Assembly: GCF_003430825.1 (NCBI RefSeq)
Contig: NZ_CP024047.1
Coordinates: forward strand, 2,790,001-2,854,000
Source: Natrarchaeobaculum sulfurireducens
Lineage (GTDB): Archaea; Halobacteriota; Halobacteria; Halobacteriales; Natrialbaceae
Direction of reading: 5' to 3'
DNA: 64,000 nt
Numbering within the stretch: the first letter of the stretch is position 1; the number at the start of each line of letters is the position of its first letter. Positions 33,466-42,940 of this stretch are shown piece after piece. Below the pieces are notes generated by a model, which was not told where the DNA came from, made no database searches, and saw only the letters and a program-made list of their open reading frames with translations. Both the position numbers and the translations under genes were made by a program.

Positions 33466-34647
33466 CTACTTCTCGATGATGCTCTCTTCGACGGCTTCGC
33501 CGAAGTGTCGAGCCGTGTCCTCGTAGTACAGCAGGAGGTCGTCGCCAGCCTCGAGGTCGGTTATCGCTTTCCGACCCTCACCGGTGGCGACCTTGATCGT
33601 CTCGGCGTTCTGGAGCAACGTCTCGACGCGGTCGCCGTCGTCGGTCTCGAGGGCAACGCGGAACATCGGGCGTTTTTCGATCTTGACGCGACCGACGATC
33701 GCTTCGCGGGTGGTGCCGTTCGTGTCGACGACCTGGACCTCGTCGCCGCTCTGGAGTTCCGAGAGGTACTTCGTGCCGCCGTCGGGGGTCCGAACGTAGG
33801 CGTGGACGGCACCCGCGTTGACCCGGAACGGGCGGGAGGCAACGTACGGTGATTCGGCGGTCTCTGCGTGGACGAAGACCAGACCTCGTGCCATAGAGCC
33901 GACGAGCATTCCCTCGTCGTGGTCTAGCAGATTGCCCGTATCGATACAGACACGGTCTGCGCTGCCGATACGTTCGACCTCGAGCACCTCGGCGTACTCG
34001 AGCTCGAGGCGCTCGCGTTCGGCCTCGTCGCGGACCTCGACGGTCTCGCGGATCACGTCGGGGTCGTCGGAGTCGACCAGGACGGCGTCGGCGCCGATCT
34101 CGAGGGTTTCGAACGCTGTCTTCGCCTCTTCGGCGCTCGTGACGCCCGCGACGAGTTCGGTCTCCTCGCCGATGCGAGCGATGAGGTTCTCGAGGGGGAT
34201 AATCGTCCAGTCTTCTCCGATGACGATCGTGTAGTCTGCCTCGTCAGCCGCCGTCTCAGCGAACGCCTCGTACTCCTTTCCGAGAATGCGAACGTACGCC
34301 CCCCGCTCTAAGTCGCCGTCGCGACGCAGCGTCGAGAGGTCAGCAGAGCCCGAAAAGTCCTCCGGAATGTCGACTGTGCCGTCACCCTCGCCGTCTTTGC
34401 CGACGATGATGGCGTCGGGTCGCTCGTCGGGGTCGTCGCTCGCTTCGACGTCGTCGACGAGCGTGACGTCCCCGTCAGTTCGGTACGCGGCGACGTTGAT
34501 GTCCCCGAGTTCGCGCACGCGAGCGACGTCGGCTTCGTCGACCAGTACCCAGTCAGCACCCGCCTCGAGCGCGGCGGTGATCCGCGCCCGGCGGTCGTCC
34601 CAGTCGCCGACGGCATCGTCGGCTTTGATCCAGACAGATCGGGTCAT
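33466..34647 (-). CDS. 3-dehydroquinate synthase II (archaeal AroB')
   Basis: This is the archaeal alternative to AroB (MJ1249 family), which forms 3-dehydroquinate by oxidative deamination and cyclisation of an aminodideoxy-heptulosonate precursor with NAD. The 393 residues include VWIKADDAVGDWDDR at the start, IIPLENLIA, LLDHDEGMLVGSMARGLVFV and PFRVNAGAVHAYVRTPDGG. Length is near 390 as expected. Its usual partner aroA' is not adjacent here. The ATG (complement 34645-34647) is preferred because residues before it have no family similarity. It is divergent from the HAD gene at 34770. Confidence 0.94.
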   Translation of the reverse strand: MTRSVWIKADDAVGDWDDRRARITAALEAGADWVLVDEADVARVRELGDINVAAYRTDGDVTLVDDVEASDDPDERPDAIIVGKDGEGDGTVDIPEDFSGSADLSTLRRDGDLERGAYVRILGKEYEAFAETAADEADYTIVIGEDWTIIPLENLIARIGEETELVAGVTSAEEAKTAFETLEIGADAVLVDSDDPDVIRETVEVRDEAERERLELEYAEVLEVERIGSADRVCIDTGNLLDHDEGMLVGSMARGLVFVHAETAESPYVASRPFRVNAGAVHAYVRTPDGGTKYLSELQSGDEVQVVDTNGTTREAIVGRVKIEKRPMFRVALETDDGDRVETLLQNAETIKVATGEGRKAITDLEAGDDLLLYYEDTARHFGEAVEESIIEK

Positions 34648-34769
34648 ACCACACCGGTCGAAGGGGATTGGCTTGAACGTGGCGGATTGGGCAGACGGAC
34701 GGGGCGTCGAAGGCAACGGTGACGAGCCAGCGAAACGTTCAGAACGCCAGCCACCCAACTGACTGGTAG

Positions 34770-35441
34770 ATGGCTGCCTACGATGCGGTCTGTTTCGACC
34801 TCGATCGAACCCTCTGTGAGCCGACGCAGGACCCCGAGGCGTTGCTTCGAGAGACGTTCGACCGCGCCGATTGCGATCCGTTCTGTACCCGTGCCGATCT
34901 GCGTGCGGCCGTCGACTCGCTTCCGACCGCCGAAACCGACCGCGAGTTCTACGAGTATCTCTTTCGAGAGGTCGCCACTCGTGCTGGAGCCGATCCGACG
35001 CGGGCACCGACACTCGCCGACGCCTACCTCGAGAGCTACGATCCGACGGCGGTCCGCTTTCGCCCCGGTGCCGAAACCGCCCTCGAGTACGCTCGTGAAC
35101 GCACCAGCGTCGGTCTGATCACCAACGGCGGTCGGCCGACCCAGACCCAGAAGCTCCAGTCGCTTGGGATCACGGACGCCTTCGACGTACGGGTATTCAC
35201 GGAACCGAGTGCGGGAATCTACCCGAAACCGGACGCCGCTCCCTTCGAGTACGCCCTGGGTGAACTCGATGCGACCCCCGACGCGGCGATCCACGTCGGC
35301 GACTCGCTACATGCGGACATCGCAGGGGCGAACGCGATGGGGCTCGACTCCGCGTGGATTCAGACCGGCAACGTCACTCCCGTCGAACACGAGCCGACGT
35401 ACGAACTGTCGACGCTCGAGGCGCTCGAGTCGATCGTCTGA
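34770..35441 (+). CDS. HAD family hydrolase
   Basis: This 223-residue protein has motif I FDLDRTLCEP, motif II L-I-T-N-G-G, motif III K-P-D-A-A-P-F and motif IV H-V-G-D-S-L-H-A-D. The cap domain lies between about 15 and 80. The pattern resembles phosphoglycolate phosphatase and other HAD subfamily IA enzymes; the R-T substitution in D-L-D-R-T-L, in place of G-T, is common in archaeal members. Substrate not predictable. The second HAD gene in this window is at 28236. Confidence 0.85.
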   Translation: MAAYDAVCFDLDRTLCEPTQDPEALLRETFDRADCDPFCTRADLRAAVDSLPTAETDREFYEYLFREVATRAGADPTRAPTLADAYLESYDPTAVRFRPGAETALEYARERTSVGLITNGGRPTQTQKLQSLGITDAFDVRVFTEPSAGIYPKPDAAPFEYALGELDATPDAAIHVGDSLHADIAGANAMGLDSAWIQTGNVTPVEHEPTYELSTLEALESIV

Positions 35442-35455
35442 CGGTCAGTCCGCCT

Positions 35456-35797
35456 TCAGGCGACGTACACCGCGTAGATGTAGAGGCCGATCCCGGCGAA
35501 GACGGCCAGCGACGACAGCTGTGAAAGCGCCGCCGATCCTGTCGCAAGGAACCCGAACTGGACGAGTCCACCCACGACGAGACAGACCGCCGCGCCGAGT
35601 TCCACCGACACGTCGCCACCGGACTGCTGGTACAACATTGCACCCAGGCCGACGGCGATCATGCCGAAGACGACTTCTGCCGCGAAAATCGCCAGTGGAC
35701 TCTCCGTGAGCATACCGAGGGCAAACAGCCCGAAGTAAACCACGATTCCGACGAATAGCAGTCGATGCACCCGCTGTGGAACCTCGTGTCCGTTCAT
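35456..35797 (-). CDS. Small membrane protein downstream of the CPBP protease
   Basis: This 113-residue protein consists of about four hydrophobic helices (roughly 13-30, 34-54, 67-87 and 90-112). No recognised domain. It lies 25 bases after the CPBP protease gene on the same strand, so it is probably the last gene of the lonB-CPBP operon. Convergent with the HAD gene. Confidence 0.68.
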   Translation of the reverse strand: MNGHEVPQRVHRLLFVGIVVYFGLFALGMLTESPLAIFAAEVVFGMIAVGLGAMLYQQSGGDVSVELGAAVCLVVGGLVQFGFLATGSAALSQLSSLAVFAGIGLYIYAVYVA

Positions 35798-35822
35798 ACC
35801 TCTCTCGAGCGTCCGGCCCCCC

Positions 35823-36851
35823 TTAGCTTTCTATGGTCTTCGCCCACTCGAGACCGACCCCCTCGTGGATCACGAACTCGAGGGCGTTGATCCAGTAGTG
35901 GGCGACGACGACCACGAGGAGGCTCCCGGTGACGATGAAGATCGCCGCCAGGACGAACCCGAGCACGCCGGTGACGACGATTCCGACGGTGCCCTGCATC
36001 CCGTGACCGAGCGCGAACGCGATCGAGGAGGCGACGGCCAGCAGCCACGGGGAGATGTCGAAGCCGGCGGAGAGCACGCCGATCAGGGCCGCCCGGAACA
36101 GCAGCTCCTCGAAGACCGCAATGATCGGCAAGACGCCGCCGAGCAACAGTCCCCATCCCTGGGCCGACTCCGGAGCGAGAAGCTCTCGTAATCCCTCGTC
36201 GTGATCGAAGCCAAGCCGCGTCGCCAACGCCGCAGCGAGTTCGTTCGCGACGTAGAGGGCGATTCCTGCGGCCGTCCCAACGAGCAGCCCCGTCTCGAGG
36301 TAGGCCCACGAGAACTCGACCCCGAGCGCCGACGCCGGGATGCCAGTGTAGAGAACGGCACCGAGCAAGACGAGCGCGAACAGGCCCTGTGAGATGGCGA
36401 CGTTCGCAAGGAGCATCCCGGTCGACAGCGACGCCGGATCGAGGTCGTCGGGATGACGGCCACTCGAGGCGACAGATTCGTCGCCCGATCTGGGTTCGAC
36501 CCGCGTCGTCCGTTCCGTGGTCGGGTCGTGCGACACCGAGGCGCTTGCTGGCGTTTCGCCCGACGTCGCTGTCTGGTCCGTCGGCTCGACGGCTGGGTCC
36601 CACGGCGACTGCTCGCGGTTCGCACTATCGTGCTCGGTACCGGCGTGATCGTCGATCGGAGATCGTTCGGTGGCCGATTCGAACGGAGTCTCGTCGAACG
36701 GTGAATCACCGGGAGGGTCGTCCTCGCCTATCGGTCGGTCGGGACGGCCGTCGCTATCGTCGGAAAACGACAACTGCGTCAGGTGTGAGAGAACGAGCAG
36801 TAACACGAGGACGACGCCCGTAATCGCGGCGAACGTCGCCCACTGCGGCAT
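35823..36851 (-). CDS. CPBP (CAAX/Rce1-type) intramembrane metalloprotease
   Basis: This 342-residue protein has one N-terminal helix (about 5-23), a long acidic, probably disordered segment (25-135), and a C-terminal CPBP domain of about seven helices. The metal/catalytic motifs are E-E-L-L-F-R, a histidine in L-G-H-G-M-Q-G and H-Y-W-I-N. Prenylated CAAX proteins are not expected in haloarchaea, so the substrates may be other membrane proteins or peptides. Its ATG directly follows the lonB stop with no gap, so the two are translationally coupled. Confidence 0.87.
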   Translation of the reverse strand: MPQWATFAAITGVVLVLLLVLSHLTQLSFSDDSDGRPDRPIGEDDPPGDSPFDETPFESATERSPIDDHAGTEHDSANREQSPWDPAVEPTDQTATSGETPASASVSHDPTTERTTRVEPRSGDESVASSGRHPDDLDPASLSTGMLLANVAISQGLFALVLLGAVLYTGIPASALGVEFSWAYLETGLLVGTAAGIALYVANELAAALATRLGFDHDEGLRELLAPESAQGWGLLLGGVLPIIAVFEELLFRAALIGVLSAGFDISPWLLAVASSIAFALGHGMQGTVGIVVTGVLGFVLAAIFIVTGSLLVVVVAHYWINALEFVIHEGVGLEWAKTIES

Positions 36852-39044
36852 CTATTGTGGGCTCGGGCTCGAGCCGCTGGCGCCGACGGCACTGCCGTCG
36901 AACGCCGAGCCGGTGATCGACTTGAGCCGGTCGACCAGCGAGTCTTTCTTCGGTTCGCCCATCAGCGCGACGTCGAGCACCTCGCTAATGTTCGAACACG
37001 GGATGATCTCGACCATCTCCTCGTACTCCTCTTCGATCATCACGTCCTGTTCGTTCGCAGCAGGGATGATGACCTTGTCACAGCCCGCCTTCGCAGCGGC
37101 TTCGATCTTGTGGGTGACGCCGCCGACCGGGAGGACGTCGCCGCGCACCGATAGCGAGCCGGTCATCGCGACCGACTGATCGACCGGGATGTCCTCGAGC
37201 GCCGAGATGACGGCCGTCGCCACCGTGATCGAAGCGGAATCGCCGTCGACGCCCTGTTGACCGGCCTGGACGAACTGGATGTGGATGTCCTTCTCCGAGA
37301 GGTCGACGTCGGAGAACTTCTTGATGATCGCCGAGACGTTCTGGACCGATTCCTCGGCCATCTCCTGGAGTTTGCCGGTAGCGATCACCTGTCCGCCACC
37401 CTGGGCAGGCGCGATCTCGGCCATCACGGGGAGCATGATACCCGAGTCTTCGCCCATGACGGCGAGTCCGTTGACCCGACCTTCGATGCCGGCCTCGGTG
37501 ACCTGCAGTTCGTAGTCCTTGCGGCGTTCGATGTAGTCATCAGCCAGTTGCTGTTCGATCGAGCGCGAGCGACGTTTCGCCTGCAGGACGTCCTCGCGTT
37601 CGGTGAACTCCTTGTCGTCGGCGCGAGCGATGTCGCCGGCAACGCGGACCAGCCCACCGAGGTTACGGAAGTGCAGTGTCAGGTGCTCTTTGCGGCCTGC
37701 ACGCCGTTTGGCCTCGAGGATGAGTTCCTCGACGGCGTCGCGGGTGAAGTGTGGGAGGCGACCGTCGCGTTCGACCTCCTGGGCGACGAACCGGGCGTAC
37801 TTCCGGCGCATTTCCGGGGTGTCCTCGATGGTGTCCTCCATGTACACCTCGTAGCCGTAGCCTTTGATTCGGCTGCGAAGTGCAGGGTGCATGTTCTCCA
37901 TCGCGTCTAAGTTCCCCGCAGCGATCATGATGAAGTCACAGGGGACGGGTTCGGTCTGGACCATCGCGCCCGAAGAGCGCTCGGACTGGCCGGTGATCGA
38001 GAACTCGCCTTCCTGGATCGCCGTCATCAGCTTCTGCTGGGTGCGGACGTCGAGGGTGTTGATCTCGTCGACGAACAGCACGCCTTTGTTTGACTTGTGG
38101 ATCGCGCCGGGTTCGACGCGGTCGTGAGACGGCGTCTCCATCCCACCGGACTGGAACGGGTCGTGACGGACGTCACCGAGTAAGGCACCGGCGTGGGCAC
38201 CAGTTGCGTCCTCGAACGGCGCGGTGCGCTGGTCGCCGTTGTCGACGACCATATTCGGCACCATCGCGTCCGTTCCACGACTCGTATAGCGGAAGATGAG
38301 CCAGACGATACCCGCCGCGAGGATCCCCAGCAGGATGTTGGCGGTGAGGATCGCATACCCGATGATGATCGCGATGATGATCCACATCAGGATCGATCGC
38401 ATCTGGTTTCGCTTTCTGGCTTCTTCCTTGTGTGCGTCGATAATCTGTTCGCCTTTGCCCGCGGGAACCGTCCGAACTTTCGGTTCGTTCCCGTCGTCGG
38501 GATTGTGATAGACGAGGACGTCCTGGAGGTCTTCCTGGGGCAACAGCTGACTCATCGCTTTTGCCAGCATCGATTTGCCCGTCCCCGGCGAGCCGATCAT
38601 CATCACGTGTCGGCGCTGTTTCGCGGCCTTGATGATGATGTCTCGTGCCTCGTCTTGCCCGATCACCTGGTCGACGAGTCGATCCGGTACCTCGATGTCG
38701 GCGGTCGACTCGACTTTGAGGCCGCCGAGTAAGTCCTGTTCGGCGTTCTCTTCGTCGACTTCGACGCCGGGATCGACTTCGACTGCACTGCCGAGGTCCT
38801 CGACGGTCTCGATCTCGTCGTCCTCGGCGGGCTCGTCCGTCGGGTCGCCCCCGGTCGACGGTTCGTCCTCGTCGATCGGATCACTGCTGTCGTCGACGTG
38901 ATCGCTGCGGTCGCCTTCTTCCTCGAAGGGTGACCGCTCTCCCTGACGATCCCCGGACTCCGATTGCTGACTCGACTGGTCAGCGTCTGGAGCCATCTCA
39001 GGAGCGTCTTCGGGAGGGTCGTCAACGTTCGTGTCGTTGCTCAT
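36852..39044 (-). CDS. lonB: Archaeal Lon protease (LonB), membrane-anchored AAA+ protease
   Basis: LonB is the essential membrane-bound ATP-dependent protease of haloarchaea. The 730 residues start with a 110-residue acidic tail, then the AAA+ domain with Walker A GSPGTGKS (151-158), two membrane helices inserted in the AAA+ module (about 216-252), Walker B V-L-F-V-D-E-I-N, and the protease domain with S603 (G-D-S-A-S) and K646 (T-H-K-I-E). The Ser-Lys spacing of 43 matches the Lon dyad. The long acidic N-terminus is typical of haloarchaeal LonB. The ATG (complement 39042-39044) precedes CPBP by direct coupling; an upstream TATA-like AGTATATC lies at about 39085-39092. Confidence 0.96.
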   Translation of the reverse strand: MSNDTNVDDPPEDAPEMAPDADQSSQQSESGDRQGERSPFEEEGDRSDHVDDSSDPIDEDEPSTGGDPTDEPAEDDEIETVEDLGSAVEVDPGVEVDEENAEQDLLGGLKVESTADIEVPDRLVDQVIGQDEARDIIIKAAKQRRHVMMIGSPGTGKSMLAKAMSQLLPQEDLQDVLVYHNPDDGNEPKVRTVPAGKGEQIIDAHKEEARKRNQMRSILMWIIIAIIIGYAILTANILLGILAAGIVWLIFRYTSRGTDAMVPNMVVDNGDQRTAPFEDATGAHAGALLGDVRHDPFQSGGMETPSHDRVEPGAIHKSNKGVLFVDEINTLDVRTQQKLMTAIQEGEFSITGQSERSSGAMVQTEPVPCDFIMIAAGNLDAMENMHPALRSRIKGYGYEVYMEDTIEDTPEMRRKYARFVAQEVERDGRLPHFTRDAVEELILEAKRRAGRKEHLTLHFRNLGGLVRVAGDIARADDKEFTEREDVLQAKRRSRSIEQQLADDYIERRKDYELQVTEAGIEGRVNGLAVMGEDSGIMLPVMAEIAPAQGGGQVIATGKLQEMAEESVQNVSAIIKKFSDVDLSEKDIHIQFVQAGQQGVDGDSASITVATAVISALEDIPVDQSVAMTGSLSVRGDVLPVGGVTHKIEAAAKAGCDKVIIPAANEQDVMIEEEYEEMVEIIPCSNISEVLDVALMGEPKKDSLVDRLKSITGSAFDGSAVGASGSSPSPQ

Positions 39045-39260
39045 AGAACTCTGTTCAGTACCTGAATCGAAGGGACTCCGACTGATATACTTTCTCCATG
39101 CGGAGGATGGTGTCAGTGGCAGATACTGCCCCGTAGAACCCTCAGAAATGGCGAATAGCGATTCGAGCCGCGATCGGCCGTATCTGGACGCCGACCGGCG
39201 GTGAGAACGCCTCGAGCGGATCTCGCCACGCTTAAGCATGGCGGTCGAACATCTCTCGAC

Positions 39261-39788
39261 ATGACCCGGGGGTTCTACATCGGTCGATTCCAGCCGTTTC
39301 ACAACGGCCATCTGAGCGTCGTCGAGCAGATCGCCGACGACGTCGACGAACTCGTCCTCGGGATCGGGAGCGCCGACGACTCGCATACGGTCCGGAATCC
39401 GTTTACCGCGGGCGAACGGATCATGATGATCACCAAGTCGCTCGTCGACACCGATCTCGTGACCTACGCGGTCCCTATCGAGGACCTAGAACGTAACTCG
39501 GTGTGGGTGAGCCACGTCCAGAGCATGAGCCCGGACTTCGACGTCGCTTATTCGAACAATCCGCTCGTGATCCAGCTCTTTCGCGAAGCCGGCGTCGAGG
39601 TCCGCCAGTCCCCGATGTTCAACCGCGAGGTGCTTGCCGGAACCGAGATCCGCGATCGAATGGTCGACGACGGCGACTGGGAATCGCTCGTTCCGGAGGC
39701 AGTCGTCGAGGTCGTCGACGAGATCGACGGTATCGAACGCATCCAGATGATCAGCGACACCGATTCGGACGGGGACTGGACGGCCTGA
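39261..39788 (+). CDS. nadM: Nicotinamide-nucleotide adenylyltransferase
   Basis: This enzyme makes NAD from NMN and ATP. The 175-residue nucleotidyltransferase fold has GRFQPFHNGH (6-15 region) and L-A-G-T-E-I-R-D-R-M in the position of the I-S-x-T-x-x-R motif. Length is standard for archaeal NMNAT. CTTAAGC at 39231-39237 is 28 bases before the ATG and acts as a likely TATA box for a leaderless transcript. It links with NAD kinase at 63587 in NAD(P) synthesis, though unlinked on the chromosome. Confidence 0.95.
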   Translation: MTRGFYIGRFQPFHNGHLSVVEQIADDVDELVLGIGSADDSHTVRNPFTAGERIMMITKSLVDTDLVTYAVPIEDLERNSVWVSHVQSMSPDFDVAYSNNPLVIQLFREAGVEVRQSPMFNREVLAGTEIRDRMVDDGDWESLVPEAVVEVVDEIDGIERIQMISDTDSDGDWTA

Positions 39789-39891
39789 GGCTCGAGATCC
39801 GGCTGACGACTGTCCGTCGACAGTCGATCGGACTGTCGATCTCTTGTATCGAGACGGGACGACTTTTTCCAAAGGATGCGTACGATCGGCT

Positions 39892-40725
39892 ATGATCACC
39901 ATCGCCTCCGACTTCGGCTCGCCGTATCCCGCAGCGATGAAAGGCGTACTCTGTCAGCGAACCGACGCCCGTCTCGTCGATGTCGCACACGACTTTCCAC
40001 GCCAGGACGTTCGCGCGGCGGCCTTCTGGCTTCGAGAGGTGCTCCCGTACTTTCCGCCGTCGACCCATCTCGTGGTCGTCGACCCCGGCGTCGGCACCGA
40101 CCGGAACGCGCTCGTCGTTCGCGCCGGCGACCACGCCCTCGTCGGGCCGGACAACGGCGTTCTCCAGCCCGTGGCCCGGCGGCTGGCTCCTGAGACGTCC
40201 CTCGAGTCGTTCGTCGTCGACGAGTCCCGGCTCGAGCCGGTCGAGCCGACCGGTGTAGCGTCATCACCGCAGGCGACGCTCGGCCGTGATGACAGCAGCG
40301 GCCCCGCGAGCAACACGTTCCACGGACGGGATGTCTTCGCCCCCGTTGCCGCGGCGATTCACGAGGCCGGCCGCAAGTCTCTCGAGTCACTCGCATACCT
40401 TTCGCCAGCCGACGAGACTGTCGATCTTGAGCTACCCGACGCCGCCGTCGAGGACGGTCGCGCAGGCGGCGAAGTGCTGGTCGTCGACGATTTCGGGAAC
40501 GCGATCACGAACGTCCCTGGGGCGTTCCTCGAGGGACGCGAGCGGATCGCGGCGAACGGCGAGCTGGTGCCGGTCGGCGACACGTTCGCCGCCGTCGAGC
40601 CCGGAGAGCGGCTGGCGACCGTCGGCAGTCACGGCTACGTCGAACTCGACGTTAATCAGGGCAGAGGAGACGACGCGTTCGGCCTCACACCAGGCGACCA
40701 GATCGTCCTCGAGGACCGTGAGTGA
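39892..40725 (+). CDS. SAM hydroxide adenosyltransferase (DUF62 family)
   Basis: Members of this family hydrolyse S-adenosylmethionine to adenosine and methionine. The 277 residues show I-T-I-A-S-D-F-G at the start, VVVDPGVGTDRNALVVRAG, L-V-G-P-D-N-G-V-L and VDDFGNAITNVPG, all hallmarks of the DUF62 fluorinase-like fold. The ATG at 39892 gives the conserved start; the sequence before it has no similarity. It is 103 bases after nadM on the same strand and its TGA abuts the stop codon of the convergent HalOD1 gene. Confidence 0.92.
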   Translation: MITIASDFGSPYPAAMKGVLCQRTDARLVDVAHDFPRQDVRAAAFWLREVLPYFPPSTHLVVVDPGVGTDRNALVVRAGDHALVGPDNGVLQPVARRLAPETSLESFVVDESRLEPVEPTGVASSPQATLGRDDSSGPASNTFHGRDVFAPVAAAIHEAGRKSLESLAYLSPADETVDLELPDAAVEDGRAGGEVLVVDDFGNAITNVPGAFLEGRERIAANGELVPVGDTFAAVEPGERLATVGSHGYVELDVNQGRGDDAFGLTPGDQIVLEDRE

Positions 40726-41085
40726 TCAGGCGACCGACTGTGGGTCCGGTTCGATCACGACCTCGCCGTCGGCGCGGATCGTAATCGCACACCCGGCGTA
40801 CGAAAACGTCACTGTCGCGTCACTCGAGCCACCGGCTGCAGCGCCGTCGTGAGAAACGAATGCGTCGAGTGCGTCCGGGTCGATCCGGGCTGACAGGGGC
40901 TCGAGTTCGTCCGGCTCGACGTTCCGAACCGACGAGACGGCGAGGAGAAGGGCGGTACTCGCCGGATCGTACTCACGCTCGTCACACCAGGTGTGGTACG
41001 TCCCACGCCGTTCGTGGAAATAGATCGTCCGACCGGTCGAGTCATCGATCGGCGTCAACCGATCCGGTGGAGCTGTGTCGGACAT
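40726..41085 (-). CDS. HalOD1 output-domain protein
   Basis: This 119-residue protein carries the haloarchaeal HalOD1 output domain: A-V-S-S-V-R-N-V-E-P-D-E-L-E-P-L followed by T-V-T-F-S-Y-A-G-C-A-I-T-I. The domain is found alone or at the end of sensor proteins and is presumed to act in signal transduction. There is no DNA-binding motif, so its effect must be indirect. It converges with the SAM hydrolase gene with no bases between the two stop codons (TGATCA). Confidence 0.85.
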   Translation of the reverse strand: MSDTAPPDRLTPIDDSTGRTIYFHERRGTYHTWCDEREYDPASTALLLAVSSVRNVEPDELEPLSARIDPDALDAFVSHDGAAAGGSSDATVTFSYAGCAITIRADGEVVIEPDPQSVA

Positions 41086-41204
41086 AACAGGACCGAGATA
41101 TCACATGCTACCACATAACATTGCTGGCCGATTGAACACTACTGACCGAGTGATCGTCTCGATCGGATCGAAAACGAAGAACGCGTAGTGGACCGCGAGC
41201 GACG

Positions 41205-42782
41205 TTACTCGGCTGCGATGACGTCGTCGATGCGGACGATCATCGTCGCCGCTTCGGTGGCGCTCTCGACGGCTTCGCGCTTGACGTCGGCGGGGTCGAC
41301 GACGCCGAACTCGAAGGGATCGTCGATCGTGACCGTCTCACCGTCGGTGATCAGGCCGGCGCGGCCCTCGGCGTCGTGGGCGGCACGAAGGTCCACGAGC
41401 GCGTCGATGGGGTCCTGGCCGGTGTTGGCGGCGAGCGTCCGCGGAACGACGTCCAGCGCGTCCGCGAAAGCGTTGACTGCGAGCTGCTTGCGGCCTTCGA
41501 TACCGGCGGCCTCGGCGCGGATCTTGTCGGCGATAGCGATCTCGGTTGCACCGGCACCGGGGACGACCTCGCCGGAGTCGAGCGCCGTCGCGACGACGTC
41601 GAGTGCGTCACCGATCGCGCGCTCGAGTTCGTCGACGACGTGTTCGGTGCCCCCACGGACGAAGACGGTGACGGCCTCCGCTGCAGCGCCGCCCTCGACG
41701 AACGCGAGGTCGTCGTCGCCGAAGTTCTCGGTACTGATGCGGTCGGCCTGGCCGAAGTCGTCTTCCTCGAGGTCCTCGAGCGCGCCGACGCGCTTGGCAC
41801 CGGTCGCGGAGGCGACTTCGCGGGCGTCGGAGTTGCCCAGGTTCTCGAAGACGAGGACGCCTTCGTTCGCGAGTGCCGAGCTGACGCGGTCGTCGACGTC
41901 ATCGGTGGTGAAGACGACGTCGACACCGCTGTCGACGATGGCCTCGGCGTAGCCGCGGAGTTCGCTCTCTTCGGCGTCGATGGCGGCGTTCAACTGGTCG
42001 ATCGAGTCGATGGCGTACTCGGCGTCGACGTCGCCCGTCCGAACCTCGAGTTCGACGTCGAGGATGGCGATCGAGGCGTCATCGACCGCCGAGGGCATCT
42101 CGTCGTGGGCGGGCTCTTCGTCGAGAACGATGCCCGGGACGAGTTCGGTCGCGTTCGAGGAGGCACCGATCTGCGTGTGGACGGCGACCTTCTCGCGCTC
42201 GACGCCGTCGTCGGTCTCGACGTGGCCGACGGCCTCGACGACCGTCTCGGCGAGCGTCTCGGCGGTGAGTCCGCCGGTGCCCTTGCCGGTCATGCTCGAC
42301 TCGGCGACCTGCTTGAGGACGTCGTCGTCGACCTCGGCGTCCTGGACCTGCTCGGAGATCGCCTCGAGGGCGATCGCGGCGGCCTGGTGATAGCCTTCGA
42401 CGATCGTCGTCGCGTGGACGTCCTGTTCGATGAGATCCTCGGCTTCGGCGAGCAGGTTCCCGGCGATCACCGCGGCGGTCGTCGTCCCGTCGCCGACTTC
42501 TTCTTCTTGGGTCTCGGCGACCTCGACGATCATCTGGGCCGCGGGGTGTTCGATGTCCATCTCGTTCAGGATGGTCGCACCGTCGTTCGTGATGACGACC
42601 TCGCCGCTCGAGTCGACGAGCATCTTGTCCATCCCGCGGGGCCCCAGTGTCGTTCGTACCGACTCGGCAACCGCCTTGCCGGCCATGATGTTCGACGACT
42701 GGGCATCACGACCCTGCGTTCGCTGACTGTCCTCGCTCAAGATAAACATCGGCTGTCCGCCCATGCGTCGCTGTTGTGCCAT
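41205..42782 (-). CDS. Thermosome (group II chaperonin) subunit
   Basis: This 525-residue subunit folds proteins in an ATP-driven double ring. It has [20 protein letters not shown], the ATPase motif G-D-G-T-T-T-A, and the nucleotide-binding G-A-G-A-T-E-I near the end. Unlike many thermosome subunits, the C-terminus stops at R-I-D-D-V-I-A-A-E with no Gly-Gly-Met tail, which suggests a CCT3-like paralogue. The start at complement 42780-42782 (MAQQRRMGG) is standard. The strong TATA box upstream suggests high or heat-inducible expression. Confidence 0.95.
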   Translation of the reverse strand: MAQQRRMGGQPMFILSEDSQRTQGRDAQSSNIMAGKAVAESVRTTLGPRGMDKMLVDSSGEVVITNDGATILNEMDIEHPAAQMIVEVAETQEEEVGDGTTTAAVIAGNLLAEAEDLIEQDVHATTIVEGYHQAAAIALEAISEQVQDAEVDDDVLKQVAESSMTGKGTGGLTAETLAETVVEAVGHVETDDGVEREKVAVHTQIGASSNATELVPGIVLDEEPAHDEMPSAVDDASIAILDVELEVRTGDVDAEYAIDSIDQLNAAIDAEESELRGYAEAIVDSGVDVVFTTDDVDDRVSSALANEGVLVFENLGNSDAREVASATGAKRVGALEDLEEDDFGQADRISTENFGDDDLAFVEGGAAAEAVTVFVRGGTEHVVDELERAIGDALDVVATALDSGEVVPGAGATEIAIADKIRAEAAGIEGRKQLAVNAFADALDVVPRTLAANTGQDPIDALVDLRAAHDAEGRAGLITDGETVTIDDPFEFGVVDPADVKREAVESATEAATMIVRIDDVIAAE

Positions 42783-42817
42783 TGTTGGATCCTCACTAAC
42801 CATGTCGTCAGCACTTC

Positions 42818-42827
42818 TATATAAAAG
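42818..42827 (-). promoter_or_regulatory. Strong TATA box of the thermosome gene
   Basis: On the minus strand CTTTTATATA is centred 40 bases before the ATG, so the transcript start should be near 42796 with a leader of about 14 bases. It is the most canonical TATA box in the window. Confidence 0.6.
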
Positions 42828-42940
42828 TTACTCTACCGGTGGCGTTCCCTCTGTCGATTGCACTGGAGTCCACCGGCGTGGGCACCGACACGCGCGGAGT
42901 CGGTAGCAAAATATGGTTCGGGTCGTAAGGATTCGCAGGG

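Noticed and set aside
41376-42824. A 482-residue plus-strand frame over the thermosome gene.
   Set aside because: Strongly Asp/Val-biased antisense translation of a conserved chaperonin.
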